Assembly (NCBI GenBank): GCA_009776345.1
Contig: WRLS01000012.1
Location: forward strand, 1 to 22,334
Source: Oscillospiraceae bacterium
GTDB taxonomy: Bacteria; Bacillota; Clostridia; Oscillospirales; Ruminococcaceae
Direction: 5' to 3'
DNA length: 22,334 bases
Within the stretch, counting starts at the first letter, position 1. Each line of letters starts with the position of its first letter. The notes beneath the pieces are model-generated. The model was not told the DNA's origin. It did no database searches and saw only the letters and a list, made by a program, of their open reading frames with translations. Shown piece by piece: positions 1 to 8,151 of this stretch. A program made the position numbers and the translations under genes.

Positions 1-105
1 GGGGGGGGGGGGGGGAGGGGGTGGGGGGTTTTTTTTTTGGGCAAAAAATGAGGGGAACCCCCCCCCCCCCCCGGCGGGCGCCCCCCCCTTCGTGCGCGAA
101 GGGGG
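1..105. other. Homopolymer-rich contig end, probably an assembly artefact
   Basis: Long runs of G, then T, then C with almost no sequence complexity. Nothing elsewhere in the window looks like this, and no gene or structured repeat can be read in it. It most likely reflects poor base calls at a contig end. It should not be used for inference. Confidence 0.75.
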
Positions 106-112
106 CGGGGTC

Positions 113-262
113 ATCCCACCCGAAATTCCCCTCCTTGGAGGGGTGGCAGGCGTAGCCTAACGGGGTGGTTTATGCAAGCCCAAAACTTATTATTCCTTCC
201 CTTACTAATTCCTAATTCCTATTTTCTAATTCCTACAGGGCGGGGGCAAACCCCCGCCCTGC
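113..262. repeat. Intergenic palindrome cluster, inverted relative of the 9338-9372 block
   Basis: Positions 117-147 (CCCGAAATTCCCCTCC..., ending in GGGGTGGC) are the near-exact reverse complement of 9338-9372, so the same element is present in opposite orientation. Positions 185-233 carry TAATTCC/TATTTTC units that are the reverse complement of the stretch at 8865-8893. Positions 237-262 form a perfect hairpin (AGGGCGGGGG, loop CAAA, CCCCCGCCCT). The hairpin lies just past the 3' end of the minus-strand DUF1540 gene but has no T-tract on either strand, so a terminator role is not supported. No gene is seen in 1-303. Confidence 0.6.
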
Positions 263-303
263 TTGAAACCTTATTTTCCCGTTACCTTAATCCCGCGTAA
301 GCC

Positions 304-495
304 CTACCGTGATTTAAACGTATCGCACAGCGTGTCGCCGGAGCAGCAGGCGGTCGTCGTGCCTACTTTAATATGGTCCGCGGTGCAGACACTGCCGTCC
401 TGATTATAGCAGCAGTTTACAGCGTCACATTCCACGCCGTCAAGCATATCCCATGAATGGGAGTTAGAATAAGGGTCCTTAAAATCACTTTGCAT
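304..495 (-). CDS. DUF1540 domain cysteine-rich miniprotein
   Basis: A 63-residue protein with cysteines at positions 23, 28, 29, 37, 50, 51 and 57, in the spacing of the DUF1540 family (DGVECDAVNCCYN..., then CCSGDTLCDTF). Members are small proteins common in spore-forming Firmicutes and presumably bind metal through the cysteines; their function is not established. The start at 495 is fixed by an excellent ribosome site (TAAGGAGGGG) about 7 bases upstream. The reading frame continues further upstream, but that part overlaps the divergent phosphoesterase gene and looks non-coding. The gene is divergent from the phosphoesterase across a 115-bp interval. Family assignment is good; the role is unknown. 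Confidence 0.8.
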   Translation of the reverse strand: MQSDFKDPYSNSHSWDMLDGVECDAVNCCYNQDGSVCTADHIKVGTTTACCSGDTLCDTFKSR

Positions 496-529
496 GATCT
501 TGCCCCTCCTTATTTTTGTTGAAGAAATA

Positions 530-545
530 TACCGCAATCGCGGTA
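530..545. promoter_or_regulatory. Palindrome between divergent genes, possible operator
   Basis: TACCGC, loop AATC, GCGGTA: a perfect 6-bp inverted repeat midway between the divergent DUF1540 and phosphoesterase genes. The position would suit a shared operator. No convincing -35/-10 pair was found beside it, so this is only a candidate. Confidence 0.3.
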
Positions 546-610
546 AAAATATTATTCGCCGTAAACCCCGCGGCATACAGCTTAATTTTTGGTCTGAATG
601 GAGATTTAAT

Positions 611-1309
611 TTGGCAATATACGCAATCGGCGACCTGCATCTTTCTGTCGCGGCAAAAAAACCCATGGATATTTTTTCCGGGTGGGAAAACCACGCGCAG
701 CGCCTTATAGAAAATTGGCACAAAAAAATCCGCCCCGGCGATGTCACCGTGCTGTGCGGGGATACCTCGTGGGGGATAACGCTGCGCCAGGCGCTCCCTG
801 ATTTGCGGCTGCTGCATGGGCTGCCGGGAAAAAAAATTTTGATTAAAGGCAACCACGACTACTGGTGGTGTTCGGTCAGCAAAATGAAGCGCGTCCTGTC
901 CGAAAACGGGCTTGACAGCATATATATCCTGCACAACAATTCCTTCACGGTGGACGGTGTACACATCTGCGGCTCCAGGGGCTGGATGTTTGAAAGCGGG
1001 GAGCCGCACGACGCAAAGCTGATAAACCGCGAAGCCATGCGCATCGACGCGTCAATCAGGAGCGTCGGGGAGCAGGCGGGCGAAAAGCTCCTCTTTCTTC
1101 ATTACCCGCCAATATACGCCGGGCAAACGCTGGATTCCTTTATTGACGTGATGGAATTTCACGGCATAAAACGTTGTTACTACGGGCATATTCATGGCAC
1201 CGGGCATGAGTGGGCCGTGCAGGGGGTTGTAAGGGATGTACGCTTCGCAATGATTTCTGCGGATTATTTAGGTTTTGCACCTTTACTGATTAACAATACT
1301 GTGATATAA
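611..1309 (+). CDS. Metallophosphoesterase (calcineurin-like phosphohydrolase)
   Basis: A 232-residue protein with the full calcineurin-like metal-binding set: GDLH at 7-10, GDTSW around Asp51, GNHD at 80-83, His164 in LHYPP, and GHIH at 192-195. Such enzymes hydrolyse phosphoesters at a two-metal centre. The substrate of this subgroup of predicted phosphohydrolases is unknown. I place the start at TTG 611 because the family motif GDLH normally lies within the first ten residues and GGAG at 600-603 is well spaced. An upstream ATG at 494 in frame would add 39 atypical residues that overlap the divergent gene. The 3' end carries the promoter of the next operon. Confidence 0.85.
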   Translation: MAIYAIGDLHLSVAAKKPMDIFSGWENHAQRLIENWHKKIRPGDVTVLCGDTSWGITLRQALPDLRLLHGLPGKKILIKGNHDYWWCSVSKMKRVLSENGLDSIYILHNNSFTVDGVHICGSRGWMFESGEPHDAKLINREAMRIDASIRSVGEQAGEKLLFLHYPPIYAGQTLDSFIDVMEFHGIKRCYYGHIHGTGHEWAVQGVVRDVRFAMISADYLGFAPLLINNTVI

Positions 1310-1310
1310 T
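1282..1310 (+). promoter_or_regulatory. Sigma-A-type promoter of tig-clpP-clpX
   Basis: TTTACT (1282-1287), 17-bp spacer, TATAAT (1305-1310), preceded by TG at 1302-1303, which makes an extended -10. The -10 box contains the TAA stop of the phosphoesterase gene (1307-1309), so the promoter is embedded in the upstream coding end. The trigger factor ATG is 37 bases downstream. Confidence 0.7.
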
Positions 1311-1346
1311 ATTAGGGTTAACGTGAAAATTTGGAGGGACGTACCA

Positions 1347-2735
1347 ATGGGCTTGACATCGTCAACAAAAACAGAGGTAAATACTTATGTGCTGGAGATA
1401 TCCGTCGGCGCGGATGAGCTGAAAGCGGCATCTGATATCGTTTTCAAGAAAAAAAGAGGCACGATCGCAGTGCCCGGGTTCCGTAAAGGCAAAGCCCCGC
1501 GCAAAGTAATCGAGCGTATGTACGGCGAAGGCGTTTTTCTGGAAGACGCCGTGAATGACCTGTATCCCGATGCCTACACCGCCGCTGTGGAAGAGGTCGG
1601 AATCGAGCCTGTTTCACGCGCGGAGGTTGAAGTCCTTACCTTGGATATAAACGATGGGTTTACCTTCAAAGCGACTGTCACCGTAAAACCGGAGGTGACT
1701 GTAACAGATTACAAGGGCATAGAAGCCGTGAAAACCGTCTACTTTGTCGAAGAAGAAGATATCGACAAAGAGGTCGAGCGTATACGCGACCGCAACGCCC
1801 GCATCATTACGGTGGAGGACCGCCCCGCGCAGGACGGCGACCAAGCTGTAATCGACTTTGAGGGTTTTGTGGACGGCGAGGCCTTTGAGGGCGGCAAAGC
1901 CGAGGGGCATACCCTCACGCTTGGCTCCAACTCCTTCATAGAGGGCTTTGAAAGCCAGATCATAGGCAAAAGCACGGGCGACGAATTTGATGTAAACGTC
2001 ACTTTCCCGGAGGAGTACCACGCGTCTGAGCTTGCGGGGAAGCCCGCTGTGTTCAAAGTAAAATTGCATGAGATAAAACTGCGCGAGCTTCCCGAGCTTG
2101 ACGACGAATTCGCAAAGGACATAAGCGAGTTTGATACACTTGAGGAATACCGCGCGGACATACGAGGAAAATTAGAGGAAGCGGCGGGACGGCGCACAGC
2201 CGACGAATATGAAACACTGCTTGTCGACAAAGTCGCCGAAGGGCTTGAGGGCGAGATCCCGCCGATTATGATAGACACCCGCATAGACGGACTGCTGCAG
2301 GATTTTTCAGCCCAGCTCCAGCGCCAGGGCATGACGCTTAACTTATACCTGCAATACAGCGGCATAGATGTGCAGAGTTTCCGCAAGACCTTCCGCAGCC
2401 AGGCGGAACGCCAAGTGAAGGTACGCCTTGCGCTCGAAAAGATCGCACAGGTTGAGGAGCTGGAAATCACGCCCGAGGAGCTTGAAGCCGAATATGAGCG
2501 CGTGGCGGGCATATATGAAATGGAAGTAAGCCGGGTTAAAGAGTTTATCGGCGATAAGGACGTAACCGCCGACCTGCTCTCGGGCAAGGCGATCGACCTA
2601 GTGCGCGACAGCGCGAAATCGGAGGAAACCACAAAGCCGATGAGCGCCCCGCCGCCGGAGCTTGCCCCGGTCGAAGCTGTTGCGGAGGAAAATTCCGATG
2701 CGCAAGATTTGGATGAGGAAGTTTCTGATGACTAA
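1347..2735 (+). CDS. tig: Trigger factor, ribosome-associated chaperone/prolyl isomerase
   Basis: A 462-residue trigger factor. The ribosome-docking signature GFRKGKAP is at residues 44-51 of the N-terminal domain. A FKBP-type peptidyl-prolyl isomerase domain follows (about 155-245, with the GDQAVIDFEGFVDGEAFEGGKAE region), and then the helical C-terminal chaperone domain. It binds the ribosome at the tunnel exit and shields nascent chains. The start is ATG 1347, served by GGAGGG at 1333-1338; a GTG at 1323 in frame has no such site. The C-terminus carries an acidic, proline-containing tail (about 425-462) beyond the usual domain end. It is first in an operon with clpP and clpX, the classical Firmicutes arrangement. 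Confidence 0.96.
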   Translation: MGLTSSTKTEVNTYVLEISVGADELKAASDIVFKKKRGTIAVPGFRKGKAPRKVIERMYGEGVFLEDAVNDLYPDAYTAAVEEVGIEPVSRAEVEVLTLDINDGFTFKATVTVKPEVTVTDYKGIEAVKTVYFVEEEDIDKEVERIRDRNARIITVEDRPAQDGDQAVIDFEGFVDGEAFEGGKAEGHTLTLGSNSFIEGFESQIIGKSTGDEFDVNVTFPEEYHASELAGKPAVFKVKLHEIKLRELPELDDEFAKDISEFDTLEEYRADIRGKLEEAAGRRTADEYETLLVDKVAEGLEGEIPPIMIDTRIDGLLQDFSAQLQRQGMTLNLYLQYSGIDVQSFRKTFRSQAERQVKVRLALEKIAQVEELEITPEELEAEYERVAGIYEMEVSRVKEFIGDKDVTADLLSGKAIDLVRDSAKSEETTKPMSAPPPELAPVEAVAEENSDAQDLDEEVSDD

Positions 2736-2756
2736 AAAAACTATGGAGGGCATGGC

Positions 2757-3341
2757 ATGGCATTAGTACCAATGGTAGTCGAACAAACCAACCGGGGGGA
2801 ACGCAGCTACGACATTTATTCCCGGCTGCTCAACGACAGGATCGTTATGCTCCACGATCAAGTGAATGACGTAACGGCGAGCCTTGTCGTCGCGCAGATA
2901 CTCTATCTTGAAGGCGCGGACCCGGACAAGGACATCCACCTTTATATCAACAGCCCCGGCGGCTCTGTCACTGCGGGCATGGCGATCTATGACACTATGA
3001 ACTATGTAAAATGCGATGTTTCTACAATCTGTATCGGCATGGCGGCATCAATGGGCGCGTTTTTGCTGAGCGCGGGGGCGGAGGGCAAGCGTATCTGCAC
3101 GCCCAACGCCGAGGTTATGATCCACCAGCCATCCAGCGGCGGCAGGGGCGGAATGGCTTCCGATATAAAAATCCACGCCGATTGGATTATCAGGACAAAG
3201 CAAAAACTCAACCGGCTGTTAGCCAAGCATACCGGCCAGCCGATCGAGGTTATAGAGCGCGATTCCGACCGTGACTATTTCATGTCGGCGGAAGAGGCGA
3301 AAGAGTACGGCCTGATCGACAAAATTATAGAAAAACACTAG
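2757..3341 (+). CDS. clpP: ATP-dependent Clp protease proteolytic subunit
   Basis: A 194-residue ClpP serine peptidase. The catalytic triad is visible as Ser98 (in GMAASMGAF), His123 (in MIHQP) and Asp173 (in DSDRDYF). The N-terminal segment VPMVVEQTNRGERSYDIYSR, which processing and ring assembly act on, is canonical. Fourteen subunits form a barrel that degrades proteins fed by ClpX or other Clp ATPases. The ribosome site GGAGG lies 7 bases before ATG 2757; the gene begins 21 bp after tig and ends 25 bp before clpX, consistent with one transcript. The length is normal and no oddity is seen. Confidence 0.97.
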   Translation: MALVPMVVEQTNRGERSYDIYSRLLNDRIVMLHDQVNDVTASLVVAQILYLEGADPDKDIHLYINSPGGSVTAGMAIYDTMNYVKCDVSTICIGMAASMGAFLLSAGAEGKRICTPNAEVMIHQPSSGGRGGMASDIKIHADWIIRTKQKLNRLLAKHTGQPIEVIERDSDRDYFMSAEEAKEYGLIDKIIEKH

Positions 3342-3366
3342 CGTTAAATTTAATTGAGGTGTTCTT

Positions 3367-4698
3367 ATGTCTAAACCGGATAACCGCATACTCCGCTGTT
3401 CCTTTTGCGGAAAGATGCAAGACGAAGTCGGGCGGATGATCGCGGGCCCGGGGGTCTGCATTTGCGACGAATGTATTGACCTTTGCCAAAGCGTACTGGA
3501 CGGCGAGGACCCTTACGAGGAGCGCCCGCCCCGCCGCCCCGAGCCGCCGCGCACAGAAAGCATCACCGTGCCGCAGCCGCGTGAGATAAAACGTGCGCTC
3601 GACCAATATATCATCGGGCAGGACAGGGCGAAAAAATCCCTTTCTGTCGCCGTATACAACCACTACAAGCGGATATTCTCGATGGACAGCTCCGATGTGG
3701 AGCTTCAAAAGAGCAATATCTTAATCGTAGGGCCAACCGGCGTGGGCAAGACCATGCTCGCGCAGACGCTTGCGAGGCTGCTGAACATACCGTTTGCGAT
3801 TGCGGATGCCACCACGCTCACCGAAGCCGGTTATGTCGGCGAGGATGTGGAGAATATTTTGCTGCGCCTGATACAGGCAGCGGACTTCGATATCGAACGC
3901 GCCGAGCGCGGCATTATCTATGTGGATGAGCTGGACAAAATCGCCAGAAAATCCGAAAACCCATCCATCACCCGCGATGTCAGCGGCGAAGGCGTACAGC
4001 AGGCGTTGCTGAAAATAATCGAGGGGACGGTTTCCAATGTGCCGCCAACCGGCGGGCGCAAGCACCCCAACCAGGAATTCATCCGCATAGACACAACCAA
4101 CATACTTTTCATTGTCGGCGGTTCCTTCGACGGCATAGAAAAAATCATCGACAAGCGCATAAACGCGGCGTCCCTGGGCTTCGGCGCGAAGCTGCCGGAT
4201 AAAAAGGATCAGGAATTCAGCGCGCTTTTACAGCACGTTGAGCCGCATGATTTTGTGAAATACGGCCTTATCCCGGAGCTTGTGGGAAGGCTGCCGGTAA
4301 TCTCAACGCTGGATTCACTGGACGAAAACGCCCTTGTGCGCATCCTCACAGAGCCGAAAAATTCCATAGTCAAGCAGTACCAAAAGCTGATGGAAATGGA
4401 CAATGTCGCGCTGGAGTTCGAGGACGGCGCGCTGGTAGAAATCGCAAAAATGGCAATCGAGCGCAAAACAGGCGCGCGCGCCGTCCGCGCGATTATGGAG
4501 CGGATCCTGGCGGATGTGATGTACAACACGCCCTCCGACCATACAATTGAAGCAATCACGATCACGCGGGATGCCGTCCTTGGCACAGCGGACCCGATTG
4601 AACAAAAAAACCCCGAACGCAAGCCAAGGCCGCTCAAGCTTACATCAAGCGGCGGGCAGACGGAAGGCCGCGAGCCGCACCCAAGGCCGTCGGCGTAG
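3367..4698 (+). CDS. clpX: ATP-dependent Clp protease ATP-binding subunit ClpX
   Basis: A 443-residue AAA+ unfoldase. The N-terminal zinc-binding domain has Cys11, Cys14, Cys33 and Cys36. Walker A is GPTGVGKT (122-129), the substrate-gripping pore loop is GYVG (155-158), Walker B is IIYVDE (183-188), and the RKH pore loop is near 231. The ClpP-docking IGF-type loop is represented by LGFGA near 270, and the sensor-2 region is GARAVR (369-374). ClpX recognises tagged substrates, unfolds them and threads them into ClpP. The ribosome site GAGGTG lies upstream of ATG 3367. The last ~30 residues are a basic, proline-rich low-complexity tail. No terminator is evident after it; the next 70 bp are repeat sequence. 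Confidence 0.97.
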   Translation: MSKPDNRILRCSFCGKMQDEVGRMIAGPGVCICDECIDLCQSVLDGEDPYEERPPRRPEPPRTESITVPQPREIKRALDQYIIGQDRAKKSLSVAVYNHYKRIFSMDSSDVELQKSNILIVGPTGVGKTMLAQTLARLLNIPFAIADATTLTEAGYVGEDVENILLRLIQAADFDIERAERGIIYVDELDKIARKSENPSITRDVSGEGVQQALLKIIEGTVSNVPPTGGRKHPNQEFIRIDTTNILFIVGGSFDGIEKIIDKRINAASLGFGAKLPDKKDQEFSALLQHVEPHDFVKYGLIPELVGRLPVISTLDSLDENALVRILTEPKNSIVKQYQKLMEMDNVALEFEDGALVEIAKMAIERKTGARAVRAIMERILADVMYNTPSDHTIEAITITRDAVLGTADPIEQKNPERKPRPLKLTSSGGQTEGREPHPRPSA

Positions 4699-4699
4699 C

Positions 4700-4768
4700 C
4701 TTCGGCAGGTTTCAGGATTTAGGTTTTAGGATTTAGGGAAGGGAAGAAACCATATAGCTAAAAACCTA
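4700..4768. repeat. Degenerate TTTAGGATT-type repeat
   Basis: The segment contains CCTTCGGCAGG followed by several TTTAGG/TTTTAGG units and GGGAAGGGAAG. The same wording recurs at 9221-9268 and 11527-11575, and in shortened form at 14208-14240. It runs right up to the start codon of the DUF3795 gene, which therefore has no clear ribosome site of its own. Confidence 0.65.
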
Positions 4769-4771
4769 AAA

Positions 4772-5143
4772 ATGGCGGCTTGCGGAATTGATTGCAGCGA
4801 GTGCGGCTCGTATAAAGTCACGATGTACGGTGAAATGGAAGCCGCCGCTTTGTTGGTCGATTGGTACAGGAGCCAAGGGTGGATCGGGGAAAACGAAGGC
4901 GCCGCGGCGGTACTGAATAAAAACCCGCTGTGTAAAGGCTGTTGGGATATAACAGACGACTGCTTTTGGAAATGCGGATGCGGCAGTACCGATTTTCGTA
5001 TATGCTGCAAAGAAAGGCAAATAAACCATTGCGGAGAATGTGCTGATTTCCCATGCGGGCATTACATAGAATGGGCGGGCTGGAATGAGTCGCATAAAAA
5101 TGCGATGGAGCATTTACTGTCATTGAGGGAGAATATAAATTGA
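4772..5143 (+). CDS. DUF3795 cysteine-rich protein
   Basis: A 123-residue protein opening with the DUF3795 hallmark CGIDCSECGSYK and continuing with a second cluster (CKGCWDITDDCFWKCGCGS) and a third (HCGECADFPC). Thirteen or so cysteines strongly suggest metal binding, but the family has no assigned reaction. ATG 4772 fits the family, in which the first Cys-Gly-x-Asp-Cys lies a few residues from the start. There is no recognisable ribosome site because an A/T-rich repeat abuts the start. Its stop overlaps the TTG start of the HD gene (TTGA), so the two are translationally coupled. Confidence 0.8.
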   Translation: MAACGIDCSECGSYKVTMYGEMEAAALLVDWYRSQGWIGENEGAAAVLNKNPLCKGCWDITDDCFWKCGCGSTDFRICCKERQINHCGECADFPCGHYIEWAGWNESHKNAMEHLLSLRENIN

Positions 5144-5724
5144 CCAAAAAACAAGAATTCCTGGATATCTACAACACGCATATAACCGGGGAAGGCACGG
5201 ACAAGCTGCTGGAATACCTGCAGTCAAAAGCCGGCGACTTCTTCACCGCACCCGCAAGCCTCCGCTTTCACGGCGCTTATGAGGGCGGGCTTGCCGAACA
5301 CAGCGTCAATGTCTACCATTGCCTGAAAGAATATCTTGCCCGTCCGCGCGTCCGCGAGCTGTATAAAATCGAATACGACGACCGGTCAATTGCAATCGCC
5401 GGCCTGCTGCACGATATATGCAAGATAAACTCCTACAAGCCCGGTACGCGCAATGTAAAGGATGAAAACGGAAAATGGCAGTCTGTCCCGTCCTACGAAT
5501 GGGATGACAGGTTGCCTTACGGCCACGGCGAAAAATCCGTGTATATCATAACCGGGTTTATGCGCCTAACCCGTGACGAAGCCTTTGCGATCCGTTATCA
5601 CATGGGTTTTTCCGGCATTGAGGACAAGCGCAACATCGGCCAAGCGCTCGAACAGTTCCCGCTGGCTTTCGCGCTTAACGTGGCGGATATGGAAGCTACA
5701 TATTTTTTGGAAGGCAAGAGGTAA
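5140..5724 (+). CDS. HD-domain phosphohydrolase
   Basis: A 194-residue HD-superfamily protein. Candidate metal ligands are His54 (in LAEHSVNVY), His91-Asp92 (in GLLHDICK), His129 (in YGHGEKS), His154 (in IRYHMGF) and Asp183 (in LNVADMEA). HD enzymes cleave phosphomonoesters or phosphodiesters, often of nucleotides; this subgroup resembles the HD proteins annotated simply as hydrolases in Clostridia. The start is TTG 5140, overlapping the preceding stop, with GAGGGAG at 5125-5131 at good spacing. The following gene begins 6 bp later, so this is the middle gene of a three-gene cluster. The substrate cannot be told from sequence. Confidence 0.85.
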   Translation: MTKKQEFLDIYNTHITGEGTDKLLEYLQSKAGDFFTAPASLRFHGAYEGGLAEHSVNVYHCLKEYLARPRVRELYKIEYDDRSIAIAGLLHDICKINSYKPGTRNVKDENGKWQSVPSYEWDDRLPYGHGEKSVYIITGFMRLTRDEAFAIRYHMGFSGIEDKRNIGQALEQFPLAFALNVADMEATYFLEGKR

Positions 5725-5730
5725 AGCTAA

Positions 5731-6744
5731 ATGGCGAAAACAGCCGTAATTATTTTAGCCTGCGCGGTTATTTTGGCGGGCTGCGGGGGCGGCGCGGATG
5801 TCGCGTCGGACGGCCTTCCCATCGCGAGCTGGGACGGCGCGGTCCTTACCGCTGAAGAATACATCTATTTTTTATGGTCGGCGCGCATGGAAACCGAGTG
5901 GCAGATGCTCATGAGCGGCACCTATGACGAGGATACAATCGGCGATTTCTGGAACAGCAGTGAGGACGGCGGCCCTACGCCGGAGCAAAGCATACGCCGC
6001 TCCGCGCTGGAAAGCGCCTTGCATTACGCCTCCCTTTACAAGCTCGCGGCGGACGCGGGGACACAGCCTGACGCCGAAGGCGCGCAAACCGTCGCCGATG
6101 AAATAGACGCCGCAGTTGCGGGGCTTGACCCCGACCCCAAAACGGCACAGCAGGAATTTTTGCGCGAATACGGCATGACCCCGGACGCGATGAAGGATAT
6201 CTACAACCGCCTGGATATAATCGACACGTACCTGTTTGAAATAAGCACACAGGCGGTATTCTCCGACGAAGAAGTCACAGCTGCCTATAACGCACAGCCG
6301 CAGCTTTTTGAAGCTGTCACAGCGCGGCATATTTTAATAAGCACCGATGAAAGGGATGAGGACGAGGCCCTAACTCTCGCCGAAGAAATTCTGGAAAGCA
6401 TACGCGCGGGCGCGGATATCGGGGAGCTGGCGGCACTGCACTCCGACGACCCCGGGTCAAAAAACAATAACGGCGAATACACCTTCGGGCGCGGTGAGAT
6501 GGTCGAGCCGTTTGAGCAGTGGGCGTTTTCCGCGAATGTCGGCGACACAGGCATTGTGCAGACTACTTACGGTTTTCATATTATGCAGCTTATGCACCGC
6601 CCGTCGCCCGATGAGTTAAAGGATGAAATCCGCGGGTATCTCGGAAGCCAAGCCGCACACGCGCGTGTCAGCGAAGCGAAGGAAATGGCGGGAACCGTGT
6701 GGGAAATAAACGAAAGCGCTGCCGCGAAGGTGCCTTTACGCTAA
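5731..6744 (+). CDS. PrsA/SurA-like peptidylprolyl isomerase lipoprotein
   Basis: A 337-residue lipoprotein: signal peptide with lipobox Leu15-Ala-Gly-Cys18, a SurA/PrsA-type helical region (about 40-190), and one parvulin (PpiC) rotamase domain at about 195-290. The parvulin histidines are His200 (ARHILIST) and His283 (GFHIMQL). Such proteins sit on the outer face of the membrane and help exported proteins fold. It follows the HD gene by 6 bp, with AAGAGGTAAAG as a plausible ribosome site. Its last 9 bases overlap the convergent histidine kinase gene; there is no room for a terminator between them. The prsA role is inferred from domain layout. Confidence 0.9.
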   Translation: MAKTAVIILACAVILAGCGGGADVASDGLPIASWDGAVLTAEEYIYFLWSARMETEWQMLMSGTYDEDTIGDFWNSSEDGGPTPEQSIRRSALESALHYASLYKLAADAGTQPDAEGAQTVADEIDAAVAGLDPDPKTAQQEFLREYGMTPDAMKDIYNRLDIIDTYLFEISTQAVFSDEEVTAAYNAQPQLFEAVTARHILISTDERDEDEALTLAEEILESIRAGADIGELAALHSDDPGSKNNNGEYTFGRGEMVEPFEQWAFSANVGDTGIVQTTYGFHIMQLMHRPSPDELKDEIRGYLGSQAAHARVSEAKEMAGTVWEINESAAAKVPLR

Positions 6745-8151
6745 TCTCAATCTAAACCAGAAGCAGCTCCCCTCGCCCGGTTTGGACTGCACGCCGTAGC
6801 TTGCCCCCGTGTGCTGATCCAAAATTGACTTCACGATGGAAAGCCCCAGCCCTGTCCCCACCGCCGCGCGCTTATGGACTTTATCCAGCTTAAAATAACG
6901 GTCCCAGATATACGGCAGGTTTTCTTCGTCAATGCCTTCCCCGCTATCCAGGACTTCTATCGTAACATAGCGGCTGTCTATGGTTTGGCGGACCAGTACC
7001 CGACGGTCATCGCCGGTATAATGTATCGCGTTGGCAAGAAGGTTATAAACGGCCTGCTCTATCCGTGAACGGTCCGCGGATACCTCCGCTTCACCGTCGG
7101 CTTCAAACGCAATCTCATACCCGTCCTTTCCCGTGAACGCCGCGACCCTTCTTATAATTTCATCTATGCACTGTGTAAGGCTAAAGCGCGCCATAACCGG
7201 CGCGCTGCTGTTTTCCTGCAGCCCGGAAAGCTCCAGCATATCATTTACCAGCGCGGAAAGCCGCTTTGCCTCCTCCGCGATTACGCCGATATTTTCCGGC
7301 GTGTTCTCACCCGGGATATCGCGCATCATCTCGCTGTAGCCTGTGATCAAGGTCAGCGGGGTTCGCAGGTCGTGGGAGACATTCGCGATAAGCTCACGAC
7401 GGATGCTTTCTGTCTTGCCAAGCTCCCTTGCCGCCGTGGTCAGTGTATGCGCAAGCCGTGCGATCTCGCTGTAGCCGCCCGCTTCAAACTCCGCGGTGTA
7501 ATCCCCCTTTGCCAGCTTCCCTGCGGCGGTGTTCAGCCGCTGTATGGGCTGTGTGACCCTGTGCGAAATCGTCAGTGCAACGATAACCGCCGCTATTACC
7601 ATAACCGCGCTGATGATATATATCTGATACCGCAGTGTATCTGTAGTCGCACCCACGGGCGAAATATTCGCGCTGACCATAATCATCCACGAGCCGCCGT
7701 CTTTGCCGCTTATAATATTGGCGTGCAGGATGCTCTCGCCCATACGCCTGCGCAGGCCAATTAGCTCGGGCCGGGCATAACGCCTGATGACCACGCCGCC
7801 TTTTTCCCGTATTTCCTCATACAGGCGCGCTTTTTCACCGGCGGAAAGGCGGAACTGCACGCCGCCCGTAAAATTGCCGGAAACGACCCACGCGCCTGTA
7901 TCCAGTCCCCAAACTTCCACGTAAAGGTCCTCACGCACGGCAATCGCGCCCGAAAGCTCGTCCCACTGCCCCCGCGTTACATATCCGCCGATCGCCGCGG
8001 CATCCGCGCGTATTTCCCATGTTTTCACAAGCTTGTAAAAATCCTCCAGGAAAAGGATCTGGAAAATCCAGAGTATCCCCAGCAGGATCGCGGAGAAGCC
8101 GATCATACTGAGGAAAATGCGCAGCCGTATGGAGAGGTTTTTTGTTTTCAT
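6736..8151 (-). CDS. Sensor histidine kinase (HAMP-HisKA-HATPase)
   Basis: A 471-residue membrane kinase. Membrane segments are at about 13-35 and 178-197, enclosing an extracytoplasmic sensor region of ~140 residues. A HAMP linker (about 198-250) follows, then HisKA with phospho-accepting His260 in NVSHDLRTPL, and a HATPase domain with the N box near 370-378 (NLLANAIHY), G1 DSGEGI (402-407) and G2 GTGLGLSIV (432-440). It should autophosphorylate on a signal and pass the phosphate to the adjacent regulator. Its start overlaps the regulator's stop by 4 bases (ATGA), so the pair is co-translated. The signal is not known. Confidence 0.95.
   Translation of the reverse strand: MKTKNLSIRLRIFLSMIGFSAILLGILWIFQILFLEDFYKLVKTWEIRADAAAIGGYVTRGQWDELSGAIAVREDLYVEVWGLDTGAWVVSGNFTGGVQFRLSAGEKARLYEEIREKGGVVIRRYARPELIGLRRRMGESILHANIISGKDGGSWMIMVSANISPVGATTDTLRYQIYIISAVMVIAAVIVALTISHRVTQPIQRLNTAAGKLAKGDYTAEFEAGGYSEIARLAHTLTTAARELGKTESIRRELIANVSHDLRTPLTLITGYSEMMRDIPGENTPENIGVIAEEAKRLSALVNDMLELSGLQENSSAPVMARFSLTQCIDEIIRRVAAFTGKDGYEIAFEADGEAEVSADRSRIEQAVYNLLANAIHYTGDDRRVLVRQTIDSRYVTIEVLDSGEGIDEENLPYIWDRYFKLDKVHKRAAVGTGLGLSIVKSILDQHTGASYGVQSKPGEGSCFWFRLRLA

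Noticed and set aside
1..105. G/T/C homopolymer tract as a biological low-complexity region or telomere-like end
   Set aside because: Run lengths and lack of structure fit poor base calls at a contig end, and nothing else in the window resembles it.
485..1009. Long minus-strand frame of 174 codons opposite the phosphoesterase
   Set aside because: It lies fully under a gene with intact metal-binding motifs, and its translation has no family character.
1739..2632. Minus-strand frame of 297 codons inside trigger factor
   Set aside because: Ser-rich low-complexity translation, typical of the shadow of a Glu/Asp-rich gene.
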